From: Streptomyces roseoverticillatus
GTDB taxonomy: Bacteria > Actinomycetota > Actinomycetes > Streptomycetales > Streptomycetaceae
Direction: 5' to 3'
Assembly: GCF_000719265.1 (NCBI RefSeq)
Contig: NZ_JOFL01000008.1
Span: forward strand, 186,001-250,000
Length of the DNA stretch: 64,000 bases
Shown here: piece by piece, positions 1 to 7,907 of the stretch
How the letters are laid out: each line of letters opens with the position of its first letter
Numbering within the stretch: the stretch's first letter is position 1
Program-made: the position numbers and the translations under genes
The notes under the pieces: generated by a model
Told to the model about the DNA's origin: nothing
Databases searched by the model: none
The model's input: the letters and a program-made list of their open reading frames with translations, nothing else

Positions 1-87
1 ATCCTCCAGTGCCCGTTCGTACGCCGCGAGTTCGCGGATCATCGCATGGATGGCGGGAACGTCTGCGGGCGTCGCGGCTCGGATCAT
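1..87 (-). CDS. GNAT-family N-acetyltransferase, N-terminal fragment (cut by window edge)
   Basis: Only the first 29 codons lie in the window. The ATG at 87 opens MIRAATPADVPAIHAMI followed by RELAAYERALED, which is the usual first strand and first helix of acetyl-CoA-dependent GNAT transferases, close to the diamine/spermidine acetyltransferase-like group that begins IRxATxxDxxxI and continues LAxYE. The next upstream ATG (95) is closed by a stop after two further codons, so 87 is the best start. Substrate cannot be judged because the acetyl-CoA-binding and C-terminal parts are outside the window. Confidence 0.7.
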   Translation of the reverse strand, partial: MIRAATPADVPAIHAMIRELAAYERALED

Positions 88-109
88 GCGTGCATGCTAG
101 CGGGCGGCG

Positions 110-370
110 TCAGACGAGCCGCTGGTCCACGTAGCACCAGCGCCAGCTCTGGCCCGGCTCGTAGCTGCGCATCACGGCGTGGCCGGTCTCCTCGAAGTGC
201 GCCGTGGCGTGCCGGTACGGCGAGGAGTCGCAGCATCCGACGTGGCCGCAGAGCAGGCACAACCGCAGCTGCACGGGGTGGCTGCCGGCCGCCTCGCACT
301 CCGGGCACGTCGGGTGTGCGGCCACGGGCTCGGGGCGCGGCAGCCCGGGAAGATGCTGGCACTCGCTCAT
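110..370 (-). CDS. UBP-type zinc finger protein
   Basis: An 86-residue protein that is almost entirely one UBP-type (ZnF-UBP) zinc finger: CPECEAAG near residue 22, CLLCGHVGCCDSS near 38, then RHATAHFEETGHAVM, a Tyr/Trp-rich end (SWRWCYVD). The Cys and His ligands of the family are present. In eukaryotes the fold binds the C-terminus of ubiquitin; in actinobacteria the standalone version has no established partner, so the role is unknown. Start ATG 370 was chosen because the fold begins directly after it; longer frames upstream have no family similarity. It is divergent from the antiporter gene that starts at 450, with a short shared promoter region. Confidence 0.8.
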   Translation of the reverse strand: MSECQHLPGLPRPEPVAAHPTCPECEAAGSHPVQLRLCLLCGHVGCCDSSPYRHATAHFEETGHAVMRSYEPGQSWRWCYVDQRLV

Positions 371-449
371 GATTGCCAGATTAGATCGCACCGCCGACAC
401 GCGAGCCCGCGGGCCGGGCGGAACGCACGAGGGGACAGGCACCGCACCG

Positions 450-2054
450 ATGGACGTCATGCCACTGCTGATGCTGGTCGCGGGCGCCGCCGCCGTCGCC
501 GGCGCGGCCCGCCGCACCCCCGTGCCCGCGCCCCTGCTGCTCGTGGCCGCGGGGCTCGCCGCCTCGTACCTCCCCGGCGTCCCGGACTACACGCTCGACC
601 CCGGCGTCGTGCTGCCCCTCCTGCTGCCGCCCCTGCTGCACACGGCCGCCCTCGACAGCTCCTACCTCGACCTGCGGGCCAACGTCCGCCCCGTGGCCCT
701 GCTGTCCGTCGGCTACGTCCTCTTCGCGACGCTCGCCGTCGGTTACGCGGCCTTCCTCGTCATCCCCGGGCTGCCCCTGACGGCCGCCCTCGTGCTCGGC
801 GCGGTCGTCGCCCCGCCCGACGCCGTGGCGGCCACCGCCATCGCCCGCCGCCTCGGCCTGCCCTCCCGGATCACCACCATCCTGCAGGGCGAGTCCCTGG
901 TGAACGACGCCACGGCGATCACCGCCTACAAGGTGGCCCTCGCCGCCGCCGTCGGCGCCGGCGCGACCTGGGGCGAGGGCATCAGGGAGTTCGCCGTCGC
1001 CTCCCTCGGCGGCATCGGCGTCGGCCTGGCCCTCATGGTGCCGCTGCACTGGCTGCGCAAGCACCTGCGCGAGCCGCTCCTGCAGAACACCCTCTCCCTG
1101 CTGATCCCCTTCGCCGCCTACGCCGCCGCCGAGGAGGTCCACGCCTCCGGCGTGCTCGCCGTCGTGGTCGTCGGCCTCTGGCTCGGACACCGCTCCTGGC
1201 AGGTCGACTTCGCGACCCGGCTGCAGGAGGCCGCCGTGTGGAAGATGGTCTCCTTCGTCCTGGAGTCCGCCGTCTTCGCCCTCATCGGCCTGCAGCTGCC
1301 CGTCGTCCTGCGCGGCCTCGGCGACTACGGCGCCGGGCGGGCCGCCTGGTACGCCGCCGCCCTCTTCCTCGCCGTCGTGGCCGCCCGCTTCGTGTGGGTC
1401 TTCCCCGCCACGTTCCTCCCGCGCGCCCTGTCCGCGCGCATCCGGGAACGGGAGACCGACACCACCTGGAAGAGCCCGCTCGTCGTCGGCTGGGCCGGCA
1501 TGCGCGGCGTGGTCTCCCTCGCCATCGCCTTCTCCATCCCCGTCACCACGGACACCGGGGCGCCCTTCCCCGGCCACAACCTCGTCCTCTTCCTCACCTT
1601 CACGACCGTCATCGGCACGCTCGTCGTCCAGGGCCTCACTCTTCCCCCGCTCATCCGCCTGCTGCGGCTGCCCGCGCGCGACAGCGCGGCGGAGACCCTC
1701 GCGGAGGCGCAGGCCCAGAACGAGGCTTCACTCGCCGCCGAGCGGCGCCTGGACGAGCTCCTCGCCGACGAGCGGAACGCCCTGCCGGCGCCTCTCGCCG
1801 ACCGGCTCCGGGTCGTCATGGAGCGGCGCCGCAACGCGGTGTGGGAGCGGCTGGGGACGGTCAGCGCGGTGACGGGGGAGTCCGCCGATGACATTTACCG
1901 GCGGCTCGCTCGCGAGATGATCGGCGCCGAGCGGGAGGTCTTCGTCCGGCTGCGGGACGAGCGGCGCATTGACGACGAAATGCTGCGTACGTTGCTGCGG
2001 CGGCTCGACCTTGAGGAGGCCGCCGCGTATCGCGAGGAGGGCGGTGCCGCTTGA
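450..2054 (+). CDS. Na+/H+ antiporter (CPA1 / NhaP type)
   Basis: A 534-residue membrane protein. The first ~400 residues are a chain of about a dozen hydrophobic helices with the CPA1 signature ESLVNDATAI near residue 150 (the Asn-Asp pair is the ion-binding site), VVAPPDAVAAT before it and GMRGVVSLAIA late in the membrane part. The last ~130 residues are a charged cytoplasmic domain (AERRLDELLADERN). The family exchanges cytosolic Na+ (or K+/Li+) for H+ and serves pH and salt homeostasis. ATG 450 follows GGGGACAGG at 431-439; a longer open frame begins at 204 but lacks family similarity there. It stands alone, divergent from the UBP gene and convergent with the PLP enzyme. Confidence 0.9.
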   Translation: MDVMPLLMLVAGAAAVAGAARRTPVPAPLLLVAAGLAASYLPGVPDYTLDPGVVLPLLLPPLLHTAALDSSYLDLRANVRPVALLSVGYVLFATLAVGYAAFLVIPGLPLTAALVLGAVVAPPDAVAATAIARRLGLPSRITTILQGESLVNDATAITAYKVALAAAVGAGATWGEGIREFAVASLGGIGVGLALMVPLHWLRKHLREPLLQNTLSLLIPFAAYAAAEEVHASGVLAVVVVGLWLGHRSWQVDFATRLQEAAVWKMVSFVLESAVFALIGLQLPVVLRGLGDYGAGRAAWYAAALFLAVVAARFVWVFPATFLPRALSARIRERETDTTWKSPLVVGWAGMRGVVSLAIAFSIPVTTDTGAPFPGHNLVLFLTFTTVIGTLVVQGLTLPPLIRLLRLPARDSAAETLAEAQAQNEASLAAERRLDELLADERNALPAPLADRLRVVMERRRNAVWERLGTVSAVTGESADDIYRRLAREMIGAEREVFVRLRDERRIDDEMLRTLLRRLDLEEAAAYREEGGAA

Positions 2055-2100
2055 CGCCTGTCGGGCGGGTGCAGCCCGGTGGTCGGTTTGTGGAACGACC

Positions 2101-2115
2101 GGCCGCGAAGCGGCC
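2101..2115 (-). terminator. Short hairpin between convergent genes
   Basis: GGCCGC-GAA-GCGGCC forms a 6-bp stem with a 3-nt loop directly after the stop codon (2116-2118) of the PLP enzyme on the minus strand, in the 61-bp gap to the antiporter stop. Short for a terminator, so a modest call. Confidence 0.4.
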
Positions 2116-3036
2116 TCAGGGCGCCCCCGTGATCACGGCTACCGCCGTCGTTCCCCTCGGGAACGCTCCCTCCTCCGTCAAGGTCGTCAGGCCGTACAGC
2201 ATCTTCGCCACGTACAGCCGCTCCAGCGGCAACCCGTGCCGGGCCGTGAAGTCGTCGGCGAAGGCGTCCAGCGCGGGGGAGGTGCGGGCGTAGCCGCCGC
2301 AGTGGAAGCGCTCGTCGAGCCGCCACGTCCCGCGCCGGCCGCCGAACGCCTCGCCCTGCAGCCGCTCGGCCTCCGCGCCCAGGAAGCCGCCCTTGAGCAC
2401 GGGGAAGCCGATCGCCCGCTGCCCCTCGCCGAGGCCGGCGGCGAGCCCGGCGAGCGTGCCGCCCGTGCCGCACGCGACCCCGACGACGTCCGCCATCCCG
2501 CGCAGCTCGCGCCCGAGCTCCGCGCAGCCGAGCACGGCCGCCCCGTTCGACCCGCCTTCGGGCACGACGAAGCAGTCGCCGCCGGCCCGCTCGACCAGCC
2601 CGGCCAGCACCTCCGGCTCCGTCTTGCGGCGGTACGTGGCACGGTCGGTGAACAGCAGCCGCATGCCGGACGCGGCGCAGTAGCGCAGCGAGGGGTTCAG
2701 CGGCCGGTCGGCGAGCTCCTCGCCCCGGACGACGCCGACGGTGGCGAAGCCGAGCAGGCGGCCCGCGGCGGCCGTGGCCCGCAGGTGGTTGGAGTACGCC
2801 CCGCCGAACGTCAGCAGGGTGCGCCGGCCCGCCGCGGCCGCGGCCTCCAGGTTGGGCGCGAGCTTGCGCCACTTGTTGCCGGGCAGCTCGGGGTGTATCA
2901 GGTCGTCCCGCTTCAGCAGCAGGCGCACGCCGTGCCGCGCGAACCTCTCGTCCGGGAGCTCCACGAGCGGCGACGGCAGCCGCGGCCGCAGGCCGGCGAG
3001 CCCGGCGCTGCCGGCGGCGGGGAGATGGCTGGTCAC
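2116..3036 (-). CDS. PLP-dependent D-cysteine desulfhydrase / ACC deaminase-like enzyme
   Basis: A 306-residue fold-type II pyridoxal-phosphate enzyme. It shows the family pattern LLLKRDDLIHPELPGNKWRK (Lys of GNK forms the Schiff base), TFGGAYSNHLRA, and the phosphate-gripping loop CGTGGTLAG. Relatives act as 1-aminocyclopropane-1-carboxylate deaminase or D-cysteine desulfhydrase, giving 2-oxo acid and ammonia (plus H2S from D-cysteine); sequence alone does not separate the two. GTG 3036 is preceded by GGGGG and gives the usual family length; an ATG at 3096 would overlap the upstream amidase gene by 17 bp and adds 20 low-complexity residues. It lies 43 bp downstream of that gene on the same strand, so the two may be cotranscribed. 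Confidence 0.85.
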   Translation of the reverse strand: MTSHLPAAGSAGLAGLRPRLPSPLVELPDERFARHGVRLLLKRDDLIHPELPGNKWRKLAPNLEAAAAAGRRTLLTFGGAYSNHLRATAAAGRLLGFATVGVVRGEELADRPLNPSLRYCAASGMRLLFTDRATYRRKTEPEVLAGLVERAGGDCFVVPEGGSNGAAVLGCAELGRELRGMADVVGVACGTGGTLAGLAAGLGEGQRAIGFPVLKGGFLGAEAERLQGEAFGGRRGTWRLDERFHCGGYARTSPALDAFADDFTARHGLPLERLYVAKMLYGLTTLTEEGAFPRGTTAVAVITGAP

Positions 3037-3079
3037 GCCCCCATTGTCGCGTGGACGGGCCGGCGGGCCACGGCGCGCC

Positions 3080-3670
3080 TCACTTGAGCCGCTCACGGAC
3101 CCGCTCGCGGAGCCACTCCATGGAGAAGCCCACGGGGTCGACCTTGCCGGGCCGCCACTCCAGGTGGCCGATGACGGAGCGCTCGGTCCAGCCGTGGTGC
3201 CGGCAGATGGCCGCCGCCACCTGCTCCACGGCCCGCAGCTGGACCTGCGGCCAGGGGTCCTCCCCGTCGCCGCGGTTGACGCACTCGAAGCCGTAGAAGT
3301 GGACGTTCCCGTCGGTGTCCGCCCACCGCACGGGCGGCAGCCGCTTCTCGGCGATCACCGCCCTCAGCACGTCCCCGTCGCCGCCGCCCGCGTGGTTGAC
3401 GCGCCCGCAGCCGGTGAGGTGGATCGTGCCGTCCTTGGCGATGACCCCGTGGCACAGGGGGCCGGGCAGCTCCTCGTAGCCGTTCCAGCAGAGCCGGACG
3501 GTGCTGTCCGTGCCCGAGGTGGCGGAGTGGTGGATCATCACGCCGTTGACGGGCCCCCAGGGGCCGTGTCCGTGGCGGTTGTGGTTCCGCCAGCCCTCCA
3601 CCTCGACGACGGTGGCGCCCTCGCGTCTGAGCGCGGCCAGGAACTCGTTCGCGGACATGGGTGGGGCCAT
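3080..3670 (-). CDS. N-acetylmuramoyl-L-alanine amidase (PGRP / amidase_2 fold), no signal peptide
   Basis: A 196-residue protein with the amidase_2/PGRP fold: VNGVMIHHSATSGTD carries the first zinc-ligand His, CHGVIAKDGTIHLTG is the core strand pair, and SVIGHLEWRPGKVDPV gives the last His and the conserved Lys-Asp end. Such enzymes cut the lactyl-amide bond between MurNAc and the stem peptide. There is no signal peptide or wall-binding domain, so it is either cytoplasmic (recycling) or released by lysis, as phage endolysins are; no other phage gene is nearby. ATG 3670 has a strong GGAGGAG-type site just upstream; an in-frame ATG at 3658 does not. Confidence 0.85.
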   Translation of the reverse strand: MAPPMSANEFLAALRREGATVVEVEGWRNHNRHGHGPWGPVNGVMIHHSATSGTDSTVRLCWNGYEELPGPLCHGVIAKDGTIHLTGCGRVNHAGGGDGDVLRAVIAEKRLPPVRWADTDGNVHFYGFECVNRGDGEDPWPQVQLRAVEQVAAAICRHHGWTERSVIGHLEWRPGKVDPVGFSMEWLRERVRERLK

Positions 3671-3872
3671 GCCGCCCTCCTCGATGGGTCGGTGGCTCGG
3701 TAGAGCGGGTGGCGTACGCCGGTCGCGTAGGCCGAATGACCCCCTTGTACCCAAAAGTTCGCAGGTGGGCCGGGCGTTCGGATATCGTGCGAGCCGATCC
3801 GGCCGTTGGCCGAATATCCCACCGATCGCATCGTCGACAGCGCCGTCGACACGGAAGTACGGACCAAGGACT

Positions 3873-4784
3873 GTGGACTACCAGGCCGTCCTCGAAGAAG
3901 TCGCCGCCTTCGCCAAGCCGCTCGTCGGCCGTGGCCAGGTGGCCGACTACATCCCCGCCCTCGCCGGAGTGGACATCAACCGGTTCGGCATGGCCGTCGC
4001 GGACGTCGACGGCGGGGTGTACGGCATCGGGGACTGGGAGCGTCCCTTCTCCGTGCAGTCCATCTCCAAGGCGTTCAGCCTGGCGCTCGTCCTGGCCGAG
4101 GGCGGCGGCAAAATCTGGGAACGGGTCGGAACGGAACCGTCCGGAAACCCCTTCAACTCACTGGTCCAACTCGAATACGAGAACGGCATCCCGCGCAACC
4201 CGTTCATCAACGCGGGCGCGCTCGTCGTCACCGACCGGCTGCAGACCCTCACCGGCGACGCCAGCACCACCATGCTGGAGTTCCTGCGCGCCGAGAGCGG
4301 CAACCCCGACGTCTCCTTCGACCCCGCCGTCGCCGCCTCCGAGACCGAGCACGGCGACCGGAACGCCGCCCTCGCCCACTTCATGGCCAGCTACGGCAAC
4401 CTCGACAACCCCGTCCCCACGGTCCTGGAGCACTACTTCTGGCAGTGCTCCATCGAGATGAGCTGCCGCGACCTCGCCCGTGCGGGCAGCTTCCTCGCCC
4501 GCCACGGCCTGCGCGCCGACGGCTCGCGGCTGCTGCCGCGGCGCGAGGCGAAGCAGGTCAACGCCGTCATGCTGACGTGCGGGACGTACGACGCGGCGGG
4601 GGACTTCGCCTACCGGGTGGGGCTGCCGGGCAAGAGCGGCGTCGGGGGCGGCATCGTCGCCGTGATACCGGGACGGTGCACGTTGTGCGTGTGGAGTCCG
4701 GGGCTCGACGCGCGGGGCAACTCCGTGGCGGGTGTGGCGGCGCTCGATCACTTCACCACGCTGACCGGGTGGTCGGTGTTCTAG
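3873..4784 (+). CDS. glsA: Glutaminase A
   Basis: A 303-residue glutaminase of the serine-dependent beta-lactamase-like fold; it hydrolyses L-glutamine to glutamate and ammonia in the cytoplasm. The catalytic S-x-x-K motif is PFSVQSISKAFSL, with GNPFNSLVQLE, NPFINAGAL and the late GKSGVGGGI loop, all standard for the family, and the length matches the usual ~305 residues. GTG 3873 was taken as the start because the conserved N-terminus (VDYQAVLEEV) begins there; AAGGA lies only 2 nt upstream, so the start is less certain than the product. It is divergent from the amidase gene and convergent with the FabH-like gene. Confidence 0.93.
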   Translation: MDYQAVLEEVAAFAKPLVGRGQVADYIPALAGVDINRFGMAVADVDGGVYGIGDWERPFSVQSISKAFSLALVLAEGGGKIWERVGTEPSGNPFNSLVQLEYENGIPRNPFINAGALVVTDRLQTLTGDASTTMLEFLRAESGNPDVSFDPAVAASETEHGDRNAALAHFMASYGNLDNPVPTVLEHYFWQCSIEMSCRDLARAGSFLARHGLRADGSRLLPRREAKQVNAVMLTCGTYDAAGDFAYRVGLPGKSGVGGGIVAVIPGRCTLCVWSPGLDARGNSVAGVAALDHFTTLTGWSVF

Positions 4785-4789
4785 GCGTT

Positions 4790-4821
4790 CCGCCCCGCGC
4801 CCCTTTCGGGGCGCGGGGCGG
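4790..4821. terminator. Bidirectional hairpin terminator
   Basis: A perfect 14-bp GC stem (CCGCCCCGCGCCCC / GGGGCGCGGGGCGG) with loop TTTC sits in the 67-bp gap between the convergent glutaminase and FabH-like genes, 5 bp after the glutaminase stop. Confidence 0.8.
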
Positions 4822-4851
4822 TAAGGGGCGCACCGCCATGGAGTACGTCCC

Positions 4852-5790
4852 TTACGGGCAGCGAATGACCTGGCCCGCGTACGACAGGTTTCCGCCGAAG
4901 CCGAACAGCAGGACCGGCGCGCCCGACGGGATCTCCCCGCGTTCGACCAGCTTGGACAGCGCCAGCGGAATGCTCGCGGCGGACGTGTTGCCGGACTCGG
5001 TGACGTCCGTCGCGACGATCGCGTTGACCGCTCCCAGCTTCCGGGCGACAGGTTCGATGATCCGCAGGTTGGCCTGGTGCAGGACGACGGCCGCCAGCTC
5101 CTCCGGCGCGACGCCGGCCCGCTCGCACACCCGGCGGGCGATGGGCGGCAGCTGCGTGGTGGCCCAGCGGTAGACCGACTGTCCCTCCTGGGAGAAGCGC
5201 GAGGGCGTGCCCTCGATGCGCACGGCGTGCCCCATGCCGGGCACCGAGCCCCACACCACGGGGCCGATCCCGGGTTCGGCCGAGGCCGTGACCACGGCGG
5301 CGCCCGCGCCGTCGCCGGTCAGGACGCACGTCGTGCGGTCGGTCCAGTCCGTCACCGAGGTGAACTTCTCCACCCCGATGACCAGGGCGTTCGTCGCGGC
5401 GCCGGCGCGGATGGCGTGGTCGGCGCTGGCGAGGGCGTGGGTGAAGCCGGAGCAGACGACGTTGACGTCCATCACGGCGGGCGTGGCGAGGCCGAGCGCG
5501 GCGGCGACCCGGGCGGCCGTGTTGGGGCTGCGGTCGTCGGCGGTGCAGGTGGCGACGAGGACGAGGTCGATCTCGTCCGTCGCGAGCCCGCTGCCGGCCA
5601 GCGCCTTGCCGCCGGCCTCGGTCGCCATGTCGGCGACCGTTTCGCCGGGCTCGGCGATCCGGCGGGTGCGGATGCCGACGCGCGAGCGGATCCACTCGTC
5701 GCTGGTGTCGACCATGGCCGCCAGCTCGTCGTTGGTCAGCACCCTGGCGGGCTGGTAGTGGCCGAGGGCGAGGACGCGGGAGCCGGTCAT
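4852..5790 (-). CDS. Beta-ketoacyl-ACP synthase III (FabH-like)
   Basis: A 312-residue thiolase-fold condensing enzyme. The complete FabH triad is visible: Cys113 (NVVCSGF), His238 (LHQANLRI) and Asn268 (SGNTSAAS), and the C-terminal GFGGNLSYAGQ strand is intact. FabH joins acyl-CoA to malonyl-ACP to start fatty-acid synthesis. It stands alone, away from fabD/acpP/fabF, so it is probably a secondary copy: it may supply special starters or act in an unlinked pathway. The ATG at 5790 has GGAGGA 8-9 nt upstream. No tailoring or carrier-protein gene is nearby that would point to a product. Confidence 0.9.
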   Translation of the reverse strand: MTGSRVLALGHYQPARVLTNDELAAMVDTSDEWIRSRVGIRTRRIAEPGETVADMATEAGGKALAGSGLATDEIDLVLVATCTADDRSPNTAARVAAALGLATPAVMDVNVVCSGFTHALASADHAIRAGAATNALVIGVEKFTSVTDWTDRTTCVLTGDGAGAAVVTASAEPGIGPVVWGSVPGMGHAVRIEGTPSRFSQEGQSVYRWATTQLPPIARRVCERAGVAPEELAAVVLHQANLRIIEPVARKLGAVNAIVATDVTESGNTSAASIPLALSKLVERGEIPSGAPVLLFGFGGNLSYAGQVIRCP

Positions 5791-5953
5791 CGGCGGTTCC
5801 TCCGAGGCTGGCGGTCGGTACGAACGATCATTCGGGACGCGCGGGGGGCGCGGGTGATACCGGTGGTACGGGATTCACAAGTGTTGACGCTGCGGGCCCG
5901 GAACCGGGTATGTGATCCGCCCAATGTTCTGCCGCGATAACTGGCACAACCCG

Positions 5954-5985
5954 CAGGGCCCGGCCGCTGCCGCGGCCGGGCCCTG
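5954..5985 (-). terminator. Hairpin terminator after the alkaline phosphatase gene
   Basis: A perfect 14-bp stem (CAGGGCCCGGCCGC / GCGGCCGGGCCCTG) with a 4-nt loop, about 55 bp past the stop codon at 6040. It lies in the 249-bp gap between the phosphatase stop and the start of the FabH-like gene, so it insulates one from the other. Confidence 0.75.
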
Positions 5986-6039
5986 TCCCCCCTGTGGTGA
6001 TCTGTGACGTTCTTTACGTCACGGGTGCGGCACGCCGCG

Positions 6040-7416
6040 TCAGCGCAGGGCGAGCGCGCTGCGGATCGTGGTGAAGAGCTCGGTCTGGTCCGTGACGCCG
6101 AGGACGCGCTCCGCCTGCGGGCCCTGGGCCGCGATGCGCACCTCGGTGCCGGTGTGCTCCTGCGGCTTGCCCGGGGTGTTGGTGGAGTAGTTCACCTTGA
6201 GCTGCCGGCCCTCGTTGGTGACCAGCGTGGAGGACAGGCCGGGCGGGGTCGCCTCCAGCGGCACGATCTGGCTGGTGTGGCCGTGGTCGGCGGTGGTGAC
6301 GACCAGGGTGTCCGGGTGCTCCGCGGCGTAGGCGCGGGCGACCTTCACGGCGCGGTCGAGGGCCGCGGTCTCGCCGATCTGGCCGCACGGGTCGGCGGCG
6401 TGGTCGCGCTTGTCGATCGAGGCGCCCTCGACCTGCAGGAAGAAGCCCTTCTTGGAGCCGGCGCCCTTCTGCTTGGCCTCCAGGAGCTGCAGGGCCTTGC
6501 GGGTCTGGTCCGCGAGCTCCGGCGTGCCGGCCTTGCGCTCGGGGTTGTTCGTCACGCAGCGCTGCGGCTCGGTGCCACCCTGGGCCGCGGCCTTGCCGGT
6601 CCACTCGACGGGGACGTTGCCGTCGGCGAAGAGGCCGAGCACGGGCTTGCCGGGCTTCGCGGCCTTCAGGCCCTTGCCGTCGGTGACGACCTGGTAGCCG
6701 AGCTTCTGTGCCTGCTGTGTCACGGTCCGCCCGGCGAAGGCGCCCTCGGTGATCTTCTGGTCGAAGCGGGCCTTGCCGCCGCCGAGGAGGACGTCCACCT
6801 TGTGGTTCACGCTCTGCTCGGCGATCGAGCCGGGGCCGCCCTTGGCGACGGTGTCGTCCGGGCAGGCCTTCATGTCGGCCGGGCCCTGGCAGCTGCGGTC
6901 GGTGGCGTGCGAGGCGAGGACGGCCGGGGTGGCGTCGGTCAGCTCGGCGGTGGTGACGCTGCCGGTGGCCAGGCCGTTCTTCTGCGCCAGCTCCAGGATG
7001 GTGGGCATGGCCTTGTCCGTGCCGGGCGTCTTGGATATCCGGCCGTTGACTGTCTTCCTCCCGGTGGCCCAGCCGGTGCCGCTGGCGGCCGAGTCGGTGA
7101 CGTAGTCGGGCTTGCCGTTCTTGTCGACCGAGTACGTCGTGTACGCACCGGTGAGCGGGAACTTGTCCATGTTCAGCCGGCCCGCCGCGCCCACGGTGTA
7201 GTCGCGGGCCAGGGTGATCTCCGAGTCGCCCATGCCGTCACCGATGAGCAGGATGACGTTCTTGGCCTTCTTGGCGCCGTGGCCCGTGCTGAGCGCGGGG
7301 ACGTCCGAGCTGCCGCCCGCGTCCGAGGCGAAGGCCGCGGCCGGCACCGCGACCCCGGCGGCGAGCAGGGCGGCGGCGCCCCAGGCGAGACGGCGCCGGT
7401 ACGGACGAGAACCCAT
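6040..7416 (-). CDS. phoA: Secreted alkaline phosphatase (PhoA family)
   Basis: A 458-residue exported phosphomonoesterase. An N-terminal signal sequence (SRPYRRRLAWG, then an Ala/Leu core, AAAFA) is followed by the PhoA fold: VILLIGDGMGDSE with metal-ligand Asp60, TDSAASGTG with the nucleophile Ser109, and TTADHGHTSQ with late metal ligands. The three-arginine start could suit either Sec or Tat export; the adjacent tatA-type gene makes Tat worth testing. ATG 7416 has GGAGGAG just upstream, which rules out the longer frame from 7467. In Streptomyces such genes are usually under PhoP control, but I could not find a convincing tandem PHO box here. Confidence 0.92.
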   Translation of the reverse strand: MGSRPYRRRLAWGAAALLAAGVAVPAAAFASDAGGSSDVPALSTGHGAKKAKNVILLIGDGMGDSEITLARDYTVGAAGRLNMDKFPLTGAYTTYSVDKNGKPDYVTDSAASGTGWATGRKTVNGRISKTPGTDKAMPTILELAQKNGLATGSVTTAELTDATPAVLASHATDRSCQGPADMKACPDDTVAKGGPGSIAEQSVNHKVDVLLGGGKARFDQKITEGAFAGRTVTQQAQKLGYQVVTDGKGLKAAKPGKPVLGLFADGNVPVEWTGKAAAQGGTEPQRCVTNNPERKAGTPELADQTRKALQLLEAKQKGAGSKKGFFLQVEGASIDKRDHAADPCGQIGETAALDRAVKVARAYAAEHPDTLVVTTADHGHTSQIVPLEATPPGLSSTLVTNEGRQLKVNYSTNTPGKPQEHTGTEVRIAAQGPQAERVLGVTDQTELFTTIRSALALR

Positions 7417-7510
7417 GGTTTTTCCTCCTCGTAGGCCGGGCGGGATGCCCGGCCGGGGGAAGCTCACCAGGGGCGGGTGTACCGGAAGGGTCGTGCAGGT
7501 GTCCTGCAGT

Positions 7511-7735
7511 TCACCGGGGGTTGTCGGCCGGGCTGCCGTGGTGCGCCGCCGCTTCGGGCGCGCCGGCCGCGGGCGGCTGGTCGTCCGCCTTCATGGCCTT
7601 GGCCTCGCTCTTGAGGATGCGCATCGACTTGCCGAGCGCGCGGGCGGTGTCGGGCAGCTTCCGCGACCCGAACAGGACGACCATCACGAGCACCACCACG
7701 AGGATGTGCCAGGGCTCAAGGGCGTTGCGCAGCAT
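7511..7735 (-). CDS. tatA: Twin-arginine translocase subunit TatA/TatE
   Basis: A 74-residue protein with the standard TatA plan: one N-terminal membrane helix ([15 protein letters not shown]), the hinge [15 protein letters not shown], an amphipathic helix, and a short Ala/Pro/His tail. TatA oligomers form the channel through which folded twin-arginine proteins leave the cell. No tatC or tatB lies beside it, so this is probably an extra paralogue rather than the main tatA of the tatAC pair. It sits 94 bp upstream of the alkaline phosphatase gene on the same strand. ATG 7735 has AGAGG upstream. Confidence 0.9.
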   Translation of the reverse strand: MLRNALEPWHILVVVLVMVVLFGSRKLPDTARALGKSMRILKSEAKAMKADDQPPAAGAPEAAAHHGSPADNPR

Positions 7736-7907
7736 GATCGGCGCACCTCTCTTCCGTAACCGTTCTCTTCCGTGACCGTGGGGCTCACCATACTTGCCAG
7801 ATTGCGCAACTGGACAACCAAAGTGCCTGCCCGGCCGTCTATCCAGGTGAGGTGGCACGGAGCCGGGGTAGACGCGGGGGAATGGGCGAGGACTGGCGGA
7901 TGGGCGG

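Noticed and set aside
3080..5790. Prophage remnant around the amidase gene
   Set aside because: Neighbouring genes are metabolic (glutaminase, PLP enzyme, FabH-like); no phage structural, integrase or holin gene is present.
4852..5790. Natural-product cluster nucleated by the FabH-like gene
   Set aside because: No carrier protein, ketosynthase, thioesterase or tailoring gene lies nearby; the gene stands alone.
7417..7510. PHO box upstream of the alkaline phosphatase
   Set aside because: GCTCACC (7464) and GTTCACC (7508) words exist, but they are not 11-bp-spaced direct repeats and one lies in the tatA coding end; not enough for a PhoP site.
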